A DNA stretch of 64,000 bases from 67-14 sp020438345. Its GTDB lineage: Bacteria; Actinomycetota; Thermoleophilia; Solirubrobacterales; 70-9. Position 1 is the stretch's first letter; each line of letters opens with the position of its first letter. Below, one piece after another: positions 1 to 7,147 of this stretch. The notes below the pieces were generated by a model. The model worked only from the letters and a program-made list of their open reading frames with translations, made no database searches and was not told where the DNA came from. The translations under genes were made by a program, and so were the position numbers. The DNA is taken from the NCBI GenBank assembly GCA_937872475.1, contig CALMSY010000025.1, forward strand, positions 62,001 through 126,000, given 5' to 3'.

Positions 1-109
1 GGTGGTGGTCATCTATCGAGACGAGGAGATCGGCAGGGGTGAAGGGCGAAGCAAGAAGGCGGCCGGCCAGGCTGCCGCTGAACTCGCCCTGCGTCACCTT
101 GCCGGCTGA
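1..109 (+). CDS. rnc: Ribonuclease III, C-terminal fragment (cut by window edge)
   Basis: The reading frame that starts at base 2 is open to a TGA at 107-109 and encodes the last 35 residues of a protein ending in SKKAAGQAAAELALRHLAG. This is the typical end of a double-stranded RNA-binding domain (the basic SKK followed by an Ala-rich helix). RNase III cuts double-stranded RNA during rRNA maturation, and rnc directly upstream of smc is a common actinobacterial arrangement. The catalytic domain lies outside the window. Another dsRBD protein is possible, but the gene order favours rnc. Confidence 0.75.
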   Translation, partial: VVVIYRDEEIGRGEGRSKKAAGQAAAELALRHLAG

Positions 110-217
110 TTTCCCCTGCACTTTGCGGACTTCAGGTATTTCCAGTCAGAGCGCGGCTTTCAGCGGATGGCGACCGGAGTTGCCTCCGTCCGGCGGAACC
201 GGCAATCTGTAGTTCAC

Positions 218-2560
218 ATGTACCTGCGCTCAGTCACTATGAAGGGCTTCAAATCCTTCCCGGAGAAGACCGAGCTGGCCTTCTCGCCCGGTGTCAGCGT
301 GATCGTCGGCCCGAATGGTTCCGGCAAGTCGAATATCACCGATGCTGTGCTGTGGGCGCTGGGTGAGCAGAGCCCTGGCGCTATCCGCGGCACCTCGATG
401 CAGGATGTGATCTCGGTCGGAGGCAAGAATGTAGGGGCCCGGTCCGAAGCTGAAGTAGAGGTCGTGATCGACAATTCCGGCGGCCATCTCGGCGATGAAT
501 TCTCGGAGATCTCGATCACCCGGAAACTGGATCGCAACGGGGACGGCGGCTACTGGATGAACGGGGCGAAGTGTCGGCTCGCTGACATCATCGAGCTGCT
601 CTCCGATGCGAACCTGGGCCGGGAAATGCATTCGGTGATCAGCCAGGGAAGGGTGGATTCAATCGTCCACTCGAAGCCCCGCGAGCGCCGGTTGCTGATC
701 GAAGAGGCAGCCGGCCTGGGGAAATTCCGCAAACGCCGCCGCCGGTCGGAACTCAAGCTGATCGCCACCCGTGACAATCTCGACCGGGCGCTCGACGTCG
801 AACGCGAGGCGCGCAAAGCTCTCCGGCCGCTCAAGCAACAGGCCAATTCGGCTGAGATCGGTGCCCGTATCGAGCATCAGGAGCTGGAACTGAAGAGCCG
901 GCTCGTCGTTGAGGAGCTGCGCTTCGGTGAAGCCCGGCTGGAGCAGGCGAAAGCCGAGGCCGACAAGGCACGCAACGTACGGGATGGTCTGGAAAAGCAG
1001 CTCGGTGTGGTTTCCGAGCGCCGCAGGGCAGCCGAGGAGAGGTTTGCTGAACGGGACCGGGAGCGAACCGCGATCTGGGGCATTCTGAACATGCTCCGGT
1101 CCGGCCAGGAGCAGGTTTCGATCGAGTCATCACGGGTCGCCGAACTGGGCCGTGGTCTGGCCGGCCGTCTCGAGGAGCTCCGGCTTGAACTCGCCCCGCT
1201 CACGCTGGATGTTGGCAATAGCGGCAGCGCAAGTGAACGGGCCAAGCGGCTGGTTGAAGAATTCTCGGAGGTCGATGCAGGTCTCGCGGCCGCCGCCGAA
1301 GGGCTGCGGCAGGCGCGGGCGGATGGCCCGGAATCCCGCCGGCTTGAAGCCCTGGCGGATGTCCACTCGGGTGCGGAACGAGCGACCCGACACGCCCGCC
1401 GGGCGGAAGGTCTGCTCGGAGAGCGTCATCGCGAACGGCTTGGTGAGCGGATGGCGGAAGTCGAGAAGATCTGGTCGCTGGTCACATCGATTGAAAAGAC
1501 CGCCGGGGAAACCGCCCAGGCCATCCGGGACCGCGTCGGCAGGGCCGAGCGGACCGTCATCGGGGATCAGGGTGACGCCGATGAGATCTCGGCTGAACTC
1601 AAGGCCTGCTCGGATCTTGAAGTTCAGATTCAGGCCAAGCTTCGCGCGGTGGCTGACCAGGTCACGAGCGCCGAGGTTGAGGCGGCCCATCTCGGTGACC
1701 GCCGGGCCGAGGCGGCCGGTGAGCTTGCCCGCATCTCGGAGAAGCTTGAAACGGAGATCCCGGAGCCGGAAGAGCCGCTGGATGAAGATGAACGCAACCA
1801 GATTGAGAAGCGGCTCCACAACCTGAGGGTACGCCGCGAGCGGCTGGGGCCGGTCAACCCTCTGGCCAAGAAGGAATATGAGGAAGCGCTCCAGCATGTG
1901 GAGCAACTCGTAGCCCAGCGTGAAGACACTGAGCGGGCGATGCGCGAGCTGGAAGCGGTGATCCGTGACATCGATGCGGAAATCAAGCGTTCCTTCGACG
2001 AAACCTTCGAGGCGACCGCAGTGAACTTCGAGCAGATGATCGCCCAGCTGTTTCCCGGTGGTACCGGCAGGTTGCGGTCGGTGGACCTTCGCCCGGTTCC
2101 GGCCCCAGCCGCCGAAGGCGAGGAGCCGGAAGGCGACGAGGAGATCGCGGACGATGATGGTCCCCTTACACCGAATGAATCAGATTTCGGAGTCGAACTT
2201 GAAGTAACGCCGCAGGGCAAGCGGATGCGCCAGATGAGCCTGCTCTCCGGCGGCGAGAAGGCAATGACCGCTCTTGCCTTTGTTTTCGCGGTCTTCCTTG
2301 CCAGACCTTGTCCCTTCTACATCCTGGATGAGGTTGAGGCCGCTCTGGATGACTCCAACATCAATCGCTTCCTGGAACTGGTGCGGGAGTTTTCGGACCG
2401 GACCCAGTTTGTGATCGTCACCCACCAGAAGCTGACCATGGACGCGGCCGATGTGCTCTACGGAGTGAGCATGGGCGGCGATGGCGTAACGAAGGTGATC
2501 TCGCGTCGCCTGCCGAAGGGCGTTACAGCGCTCGAAGGAACCTCTCTCGAAGCTGCCTGA
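218..2560 (+). CDS. smc: Short SMC-type chromosome segregation ATPase with no visible hinge
   Basis: SMC proteins are ABC-type ATPases that organise and segregate chromosomes. The N-terminal head carries FKSFPEKTEL, the Walker A GPNGSGKSN (residues 31-39) and a Q-loop ISQGR (141-145). The C-terminal half carries the SMC-type LGPVNPLAKKEYEE (543-556), the signature LLSGGEKAM (675-683), Walker B YILDEVEAALDD (701-712) and VIVTHQK. The start at 218 is chosen because it gives the usual MYLRSVTMKGFKSF beginning; the frame is open further up to 167. The protein is only 780 residues, against about 1,150-1,200 for bacterial SMC. Two coiled-coil arms of roughly 160-190 residues flank a Gly/Ser-containing turn near 331-370, and I see no hinge-like globular domain. 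An acidic insert (about 629-656) interrupts the C-terminal head. The frame is unbroken, so this is not a sequencing frameshift. Confidence 0.9.
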   Translation: MYLRSVTMKGFKSFPEKTELAFSPGVSVIVGPNGSGKSNITDAVLWALGEQSPGAIRGTSMQDVISVGGKNVGARSEAEVEVVIDNSGGHLGDEFSEISITRKLDRNGDGGYWMNGAKCRLADIIELLSDANLGREMHSVISQGRVDSIVHSKPRERRLLIEEAAGLGKFRKRRRRSELKLIATRDNLDRALDVEREARKALRPLKQQANSAEIGARIEHQELELKSRLVVEELRFGEARLEQAKAEADKARNVRDGLEKQLGVVSERRRAAEERFAERDRERTAIWGILNMLRSGQEQVSIESSRVAELGRGLAGRLEELRLELAPLTLDVGNSGSASERAKRLVEEFSEVDAGLAAAAEGLRQARADGPESRRLEALADVHSGAERATRHARRAEGLLGERHRERLGERMAEVEKIWSLVTSIEKTAGETAQAIRDRVGRAERTVIGDQGDADEISAELKACSDLEVQIQAKLRAVADQVTSAEVEAAHLGDRRAEAAGELARISEKLETEIPEPEEPLDEDERNQIEKRLHNLRVRRERLGPVNPLAKKEYEEALQHVEQLVAQREDTERAMRELEAVIRDIDAEIKRSFDETFEATAVNFEQMIAQLFPGGTGRLRSVDLRPVPAPAAEGEEPEGDEEIADDDGPLTPNESDFGVELEVTPQGKRMRQMSLLSGGEKAMTALAFVFAVFLARPCPFYILDEVEAALDDSNINRFLELVREFSDRTQFVIVTHQKLTMDAADVLYGVSMGGDGVTKVISRRLPKGVTALEGTSLEAA

Positions 2561-2940
2561 TGGCGCATTGGCAGAAGGTCAACTTCGCCGAAGTTGAAGA
2601 CGTCAATCCTGAAGGGGTTTCCGTCCAGTAGCGCTTCGCCAGGATCGTTCTCGGTTCACCCGAACTCGGCGTGAGTCGTTTCACATACGAACCTGGTGCC
2701 CGCATGCCATGAGGGCACCGACACCGGACCCAGAAAGAAATCTGCGTGGTGATCACCGGCAGTGGTCGGGCCAGGCTTGAAGACGAGACCATCGAAGTTG
2801 GACCGGGGGACGCGATTCGGGTTGGCCTTTCACTGACCCGTTCATTCGAGGCCGGGTCCGAGGGGATGGAGATGATCCGCATCGGCGGCCGCAAGCCGGA
2901 AGGTCAGGATGGCATCCGGGACGAGAATTTCTGGATCTGA
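2560..2940 (+). pseudogene. Decayed single-domain cupin gene with two in-frame stops
   Basis: An ATG overlapping the smc stop (TGATG) opens a 127-codon frame that runs to TGA at 2938-2940 and reads as a small cupin. The first part is MAHWQKVNFAEVEDVNPEGV; then come the cupin metal-binding-like GHRHRTQKE, the ITGSGRARLEDE strand and VGPGDAIRV. The frame is interrupted by TAG at 2629-2631 and TGA at 2710-2712, with no frameshift. The second stop sits directly before GHRH, where cupins usually have an aromatic residue. Translation of the downstream part (GTG 2746 onward) would give only half a barrel. Single-base changes could create both stops. I call it a pseudogene; sequencing errors at two positions are the alternative. 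Confidence 0.75.
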
Positions 2941-2973
2941 CGCCACTCACCGAATTCAGGCAAGATCCGATCC

Positions 2974-3984
2974 GTGAGCACGACCTGGAATGACATTCTC
3001 GATCTCGGCGACCGTGTTGTACCGGACACCGCGCCGCCTCCGGCGGCCGAGGAGGAAGCCCCGAAGAAGATGGGCGCTTTCCGCCGCCTGAGGGAGAGCC
3101 TCTCCAAGAGTCGCCGCGCCCTCGCCGAGGAGATCGGCTCCAGCATTTTCGACCGGATTGACGATGAAACCTGGGAGCGTCTCGAGGAAGCCCTTATCCT
3201 GGCTGACGCCGGTGCCACGACCACAGCCCAGGTCGTTGAGAAGCTCGAACACGAGGTCGATTCCGGAGCAGTGCCGCCCGACGGTGCCGCGATAAAGGAG
3301 AGGCTGATCGGGCTCCTGACTGAAATTTCTTCGACCAACCGGGCCCCGATCAACCTGAGTCAGGATCCAGCCGTCGTGCTCATGACCGGGGTAAACGGCA
3401 CGGGCAAGACAACTTCGATTGGCAAGATCGCCTGGCACCTCAAGAACGAGTTCGGTTTGTCCGTCCTGCTGGGTGCCGCCGACACCTACCGCGCGGCCGC
3501 TGCCGAGCAGCTTGCGACCTGGGCTGACCGGGCGGGTGCCGATCTGGTCCGTTCGAACGAGGGGGCCGACCCGGGCTCGGTCGCCTTCGACGCGATCACC
3601 GCCGCGAAGGCCCGCGGTTCGGATGTGGTGATCATCGATACAGCCGGTCGTCTCCACACCCAGTCCAATCTGATGGACGAGCTCGGCAAGGTCCGCCGGG
3701 TAATCGAAAAGCAGATTCCCGGCGCGCCGCATGAAACCCTGATCTCAATTGACGCAACCACAGGCCAGAACGGTTTGCGTCAGGCCAAGGCTTTCGCCGA
3801 AGCGACTGACGTATCGGGTGTCGTCCTGACCAAGCTGGATGGGACCGCCAAAGGCGGCATAACTCTCGCAATCGCCACCGAGCTGGCAATCCCGGTCAAG
3901 CTGATCGGCGTGGGAGAGGCCCATGAAGATCTCCGCCCCTTCGATCCGGAAGATTTCTCCCGCGCCTTGCTGGCCGACGAGTAA
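2974..3984 (+). CDS. ftsY: Signal recognition particle receptor FtsY
   Basis: This is the SRP receptor GTPase, which docks SRP-ribosome complexes at the membrane for co-translational insertion. The 336 residues have a short acidic/proline N-terminus and a basic amphipathic stretch (FRRLRESLSKSRRAL, 36-50) likely to be the membrane-targeting helix. An N domain follows, then the NG GTPase with P-loop GVNGTGKTT (139-147), DTYRAAAAEQ, DTAGR, TKLDGTAKGG and a closing GVGEAHEDLRPF. There is no transmembrane helix, and the acidic A domain is far shorter than in E. coli. The start is GTG. The gene lies just after the cupin remnant and one gene before ffh, so both SRP GTPases are neighbours. Confidence 0.97.
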   Translation: MSTTWNDILDLGDRVVPDTAPPPAAEEEAPKKMGAFRRLRESLSKSRRALAEEIGSSIFDRIDDETWERLEEALILADAGATTTAQVVEKLEHEVDSGAVPPDGAAIKERLIGLLTEISSTNRAPINLSQDPAVVLMTGVNGTGKTTSIGKIAWHLKNEFGLSVLLGAADTYRAAAAEQLATWADRAGADLVRSNEGADPGSVAFDAITAAKARGSDVVIIDTAGRLHTQSNLMDELGKVRRVIEKQIPGAPHETLISIDATTGQNGLRQAKAFAEATDVSGVVLTKLDGTAKGGITLAIATELAIPVKLIGVGEAHEDLRPFDPEDFSRALLADE

Positions 3985-4005
3985 CGGGGTAGAGGGGTGC
4001 GGTGC

Positions 4006-4066
4006 GGGGTGTTCCCCAACAACCGTCGTTGAGCTCCTCATTCCGGAGTCTTTTGGGGAACACCCC
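4006..4066. repeat. Perfect 14-bp inverted repeat after ftsY
   Basis: GGGGTGTTCCCCAA (4006-4019) is exactly complementary to TTGGGGAACACCCC (4053-4066). The loop contains a smaller CTCC/GGAG pairing. No T-tract follows, so a Rho-independent terminator is not clear, but the stem would be very stable in RNA. It lies in the 245-base gap between ftsY and ffh, where I see no gene. Confidence 0.7.
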
Positions 4067-4137
4067 CGGCCCGAACCCTGCGGGACTTGTCGATTCACGG
4101 GTCACCTGCTTGGTTCCGAGGGTGCGATGCGGGGGTG

Positions 4138-4182
4138 TCCGAAAGAAGATGGACAGCAAGCGAAGCGTGATCTTTTTTCGGG
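4138..4182. repeat. 12-bp imperfect hairpin upstream of ffh
   Basis: TCCGAAAGAAGA (4138-4149) can pair with TCTTTTTTCGGG (4171-4182) with two G-U wobbles. It is about 48 bases before the ffh start, in the 5' leader. It could be a terminator-like or regulatory hairpin. I found no SRP RNA apical motif around it. Confidence 0.45.
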
Positions 4183-4229
4183 TGCCACCGTGCCGCGCCT
4201 CCACCACAGGTCGGTAGGGTTGTCGGTCC

Positions 4230-5594
4230 ATGTTTGACCAGCTTTCAGACCGCCTTCAGTCAACCCTCGGGGACATCCGCAAGCGGGGCAAGCTGACCGA
4301 GGACGATGTCGACAAGGCGATGCGGGAAATCCGCCTCGCCCTGCTCGAAGCGGATGTCAACTTCAAGGTCGTGAAGGCTTTCACCGCGAAGGTCAAGGAA
4401 CGCTGTCTCGGCGCCGACGTTCTCGGTTCGCTGAATCCGGGCCAGCAGGTCGTGAAGATAGTCAACGAGGAGTTGACCGAACTGATGGGCGGGGCTGGTC
4501 GTGACCTCGTCTTCTCCAACAAGGGGATCACGGTCATTCTGATGGCCGGTCTCCAGGGTTCGGGCAAGACGACCGCCACCGCAAAACTTGCCCGGCTCCT
4601 GAAGAAGGAAGGCAAGAGCGTTGCTCTCGCGGCCTGCGACATCTACCGGCCGGCCGCAATCCAGCAGCTGGAAACAGTCGGCAAGCGGGCCGGTGCTGTT
4701 GTTTATCAGCAGGGCACCGACGCAGATCCGGTCGAGATCGCCTCGTGGGCCCTTGGCAAGGCGAAGGATGAAGGCCGTGACGTTCTGATCGTCGACACTG
4801 CGGGCCGACTCCACATTGATAGCGAGCTGATGGATGAGCTCGCCCGGATCCGCAAGACGGTCAAGCCGCACAACGTGTTGCTGGTCGTCGATGCGATGAC
4901 CGGCCAGGACGCGGTCGGGGTCGCCGAGTCCTTTTCCGAAGCGGCCGAATTTGACGGAGTGATCATCTCCAAGCTCGACGGCGATGCGCGTGGTGGTGCT
5001 GCGCTTTCGGTGAAGGCGGTCACCGGCAAGCCAATCCTCTTCGCCTCGACCGGCGAGAAGCTCGACGACTTCGAGCATTTCCATCCTGACCGGATGTCCA
5101 GCCGGATTCTCGGCATGGGCGATGTTCTCAGCCTGATCGAGAAGGCCGAGGAGCAGGTTTCCGAAGAAGAGGCCGAGGAACTCCAGCGGAAGATGGAGGA
5201 GGGCCAGTTCACGCTCGAAGACTTCCTCAAGCAGATGCGCCAGATCCGCAAGATGGGGCCGATCGGCAACCTGCTCGGGATGATGCCCGGCATGGGTGCG
5301 ATGAAGAAAATGAAGGATGTCGAAGTTGACGACGGAGAGCTCGACCGGGTCGAGGCGATCATTCTTTCGATGACCCCGCATGAGCGGGCGATGCCCCAGA
5401 TCATCAAGGGATCGCGTCGGCGCAGAATCGCCGAGGGCTCCGGGACGAAAATTCAGCAGGTGAACAATCTGGTCAAGCAGTTCGACCAGATGAGGAAGCT
5501 GATGAAGCACATGGCAAATGGCCAGATGCCGGACCAGAACCAGATGGCGAAGATGATGGGCCAGACCCAGAGGCCAAAGATCCGCCGGCGCTAG
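4230..5594 (+). CDS. ffh: Signal recognition particle protein Ffh (SRP54)
   Basis: Ffh binds signal sequences emerging from ribosomes and, with SRP RNA and FtsY, delivers them to the translocon. The 454 residues show an N domain (1-95), a G domain with P-loop GLQGSGKTT (107-115), DIYRPAAIQQL, DTAGRLHID and SKLDGDARGG, and a methionine-rich M domain. The M domain includes LLGMMPGMGAMKKM and the RNA-binding SRRRRIAEGSG. The length is normal for the family. The ATG at 4230 follows a leader with hairpins. The gene is co-directional with rpsP downstream, with a strong palindrome in the gap. Confidence 0.98.
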   Translation: MFDQLSDRLQSTLGDIRKRGKLTEDDVDKAMREIRLALLEADVNFKVVKAFTAKVKERCLGADVLGSLNPGQQVVKIVNEELTELMGGAGRDLVFSNKGITVILMAGLQGSGKTTATAKLARLLKKEGKSVALAACDIYRPAAIQQLETVGKRAGAVVYQQGTDADPVEIASWALGKAKDEGRDVLIVDTAGRLHIDSELMDELARIRKTVKPHNVLLVVDAMTGQDAVGVAESFSEAAEFDGVIISKLDGDARGGAALSVKAVTGKPILFASTGEKLDDFEHFHPDRMSSRILGMGDVLSLIEKAEEQVSEEEAEELQRKMEEGQFTLEDFLKQMRQIRKMGPIGNLLGMMPGMGAMKKMKDVEVDDGELDRVEAIILSMTPHERAMPQIIKGSRRRRIAEGSGTKIQQVNNLVKQFDQMRKLMKHMANGQMPDQNQMAKMMGQTQRPKIRRR

Positions 5595-5664
5595 AGCCGG
5601 CCTGGCAGCGCGGGAAAGGCCGAGCCGACTGGGCCAGACGTGGCCGGGTCAACTGCGCCGGGGA

Positions 5665-5712
5665 CGGTGTCACGACTTAGGTTCGGTTTTCGATACCGAA
5701 ATCGTGACACCG
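5665..5712. repeat. Strong palindrome between ffh and rpsP
   Basis: CGGTGTCACGA (5665-5675) is perfectly complementary to TCGTGACACCG (5702-5712), and inside it TTCGGT (5682-5687) pairs with ACCGAA (5695-5700). The result is a long two-part stem with a small loop. No T-run follows. It may be the ffh terminator, an mRNA stabiliser, or a copy of a dispersed palindromic element; one copy cannot tell. Confidence 0.65.
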
Positions 5713-5772
5713 TGTGGGCCAGATAGGGCAAAGCGTGGTCAGGCGGACAAAACCTGTACGATTCCGCGTCCA

Positions 5773-6027
5773 ATGGCAGTCCGCATCAGACTTAGAAGAG
5801 TTGGTTCCAAGAAGAACCCGATCTGGCGAATCGTCGTCGCCGACAAGCGTGCACCACGTGACGGTCGCACAATCGAGACGATTGGCCAGTACAACGCCCA
5901 GACAGACCCGTCGACCATCGTGGTTGACGAGGAACGCGCCAACTACTGGCTTGAAAAGGGCGCCCAGCCCTCGGAGCGTGTCGCTGGCCTGTTGCGGATC
6001 AAGGGCATTAAAGCCACCGGCAGCTGA
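5773..6027 (+). CDS. rpsP: 30S ribosomal protein S16
   Basis: S16 is a small-subunit assembly protein. The 84 residues begin MAVRIRLRRVGSKKNPIWRI and contain VVADKRAPRDGR and YWLEKGAQPSERV, diagnostic of S16. The start at 5773 is the one matching the family; the frame is open further upstream into the palindrome region but without homology. It heads the rpsP-KH-trmD-rplS cluster, with the KH gene 19 bases downstream. Confidence 0.97.
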   Translation: MAVRIRLRRVGSKKNPIWRIVVADKRAPRDGRTIETIGQYNAQTDPSTIVVDEERANYWLEKGAQPSERVAGLLRIKGIKATGS

Positions 6028-6046
6028 GGCGGCAGGTACCGGCCCG

Positions 6047-6277
6047 ATGCAGGAGATGCTCCTCTACATCACCCGGGCCCTGGTCGAGGATCCCGATGCT
6101 GTCGAAGTCGAAGAACTCGAGGAAGACGGCGACCTCGTTTTTGAGATCACGGTCGGTGACGATGATCTCGGCCGGGTGATCGGCAGAGGTGGACGTGTAG
6201 CGAACGCGATTCGCACCGTTGCCAAAGCGGCAGCCGTGCGCGAAGAGCGTCGCGTCCTGGTCGACATCCTCGACTGA
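6047..6277 (+). CDS. khpA: KH-domain RNA-binding protein (KhpA/YlqC family)
   Basis: This 76-residue protein consists of one KH domain. It has LLYITRALVEDPDAVEV at the start, the GxxG-containing core GRVIGRGGRVANAIR (RNA-contacting loop) and VLVDILD at the end. Family members form dimers (often with KhpB) and bind RNA; in several bacteria they affect cell size and sRNA use. ATG 6047 is chosen; ATG 6056 is a possible alternative. It lies between rpsP and trmD. In many bacteria rimM also sits here, but the 64 bases between this gene and trmD leave no room for it. Confidence 0.93.
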   Translation: MQEMLLYITRALVEDPDAVEVEELEEDGDLVFEITVGDDDLGRVIGRGGRVANAIRTVAKAAAVREERRVLVDILD

Positions 6278-6341
6278 GAGTCGTCGGCCTAAAGACGTCC
6301 GATTCACCCGAGTCGGCCATTTGGCCTAATGTCGGGCATCG

Positions 6342-7001
6342 ATGAAGCTCGACATCTTCACTCTCTTTCCCGAAGCATTCGACTGGTTCAGCCAGCAACG
6401 ACCGGTTCGCAAGGCGACCGAGAGCGGGGCGGAGCTCAACTTGTGCGACTACCGGACCTGGACGCCCCTCAAGGGAGGGCGCGTCGACGACGCACCTTAC
6501 GGTGGTGGTGCGGGCATGGTTCTCCGGGTCGATGTGGTTGACGCCGCCCTTGAAGGCTTCTATGGGGAAGAGGAAAGGCCTCGAATCGTGGTGCTCGGTC
6601 CCGCCGGGCGGATGCTTGATGACAGCCTGGTCACCGAACTGGCCGCCGAACCGGGTCTTGCCCTGCTTTGCGGCAGATACGAAGGATTTGATCAACGGGT
6701 CCACGATCATCTCGCCGATGACGAGGTTTCAATTGGTCCGTATGTGCTGGCTGGTGGAGAACTGCCGGCGATGGTGGTGGCCGACGCGATCATGCGACGC
6801 CAGCCGGGCGCGCTGGGCGACGAAGACAGCGCAATAGAGGAATCCTGGTCTGAAGCACTCGATGGAATGCCCGAATATCCGCATTACACTCGGCCACCCG
6901 AGTATCGAGGCTGGGGTATCCCTGATGTTCTGGTCTCGGGTGACCACGCCAAGGTGCGGGAATGGCGGCTTGAGCAGAGCCGCAAGCGGGGCGAGCGATA
7001 G
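6342..7001 (+). CDS. trmD: tRNA (guanine-N1)-methyltransferase
   Basis: TrmD methylates G37 next to the anticodon using SAM and so prevents +1 frameshifting. The 219-residue SPOUT protein starts MKLDIFTLFPEAF and has the signatures YGGGAGMVLRVD, LLCGRYEGFDQRV, SIGPYVLAGGELPAM and YTRPPEYRGW. It is slightly shorter than the roughly 230-250 usual, ending soon after the VREWRLEQS helix. A stable inverted repeat follows the stop. Confidence 0.97.
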   Translation: MKLDIFTLFPEAFDWFSQQRPVRKATESGAELNLCDYRTWTPLKGGRVDDAPYGGGAGMVLRVDVVDAALEGFYGEEERPRIVVLGPAGRMLDDSLVTELAAEPGLALLCGRYEGFDQRVHDHLADDEVSIGPYVLAGGELPAMVVADAIMRRQPGALGDEDSAIEESWSEALDGMPEYPHYTRPPEYRGWGIPDVLVSGDHAKVREWRLEQSRKRGER

Positions 7002-7006
7002 GCAAC

Positions 7007-7048
7007 AATCCCTTCGTGGAACGAGACGTCTCGTCTCGCGAAGGGATT
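7007..7048. terminator. Hairpin after trmD
   Basis: AATCCCTTCG (7007-7016) pairs perfectly with CGAAGGGATT (7039-7048), and the loop itself contains the palindrome GAGACGTCTC. It begins 6 bases after the trmD stop. No T-tract follows, so it may attenuate, protect the mRNA 3' end or terminate weakly. Confidence 0.55.
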
Positions 7049-7114
7049 GGCCGCTACCTCATGAACGGGACCGGAATGACGCCGGTTGCGTCCCTCCGCT
7101 AGGATTGCGCGTCT

Positions 7115-7142
7115 GCGGGCCTTCAACCGGGCCCGTCTTTTT
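7115..7142 (+). terminator. Terminator-like hairpin with T-run just before rplS
   Basis: CGGGCC (7116-7121) pairs with GGCCCG (7130-7135), followed closely by TTTTT (7138-7142), which is the shape of an intrinsic terminator. It ends only 5 bases before the rplS ATG and occupies the place where a ribosome binding site would be expected. It is therefore either an attenuator in the rplS leader or a structure that hides the start. Confidence 0.5.
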
Positions 7143-7147
7143 AAGCA

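Noticed and set aside
167..217. Longer start for smc at 167
   Set aside because: The extra 17 residues (MATGVASVRRN and following) are not like any SMC N-terminus; ATG 218 fits.
2710..2712. TGA in the cupin remnant as a selenocysteine codon
   Set aside because: A second, TAG, stop occurs upstream in the same frame, and selenocysteine is not expected before the GHRH motif.
3985..4229. Possible SRP RNA gene between ftsY and ffh
   Set aside because: Hairpins are present but I cannot find the conserved apical loop motif of SRP RNA, so no RNA gene is called.
4260..5510. 416-codon minus-strand frame across ffh
   Set aside because: ffh on the + strand is complete with all motifs; the antisense frame has no matching family.
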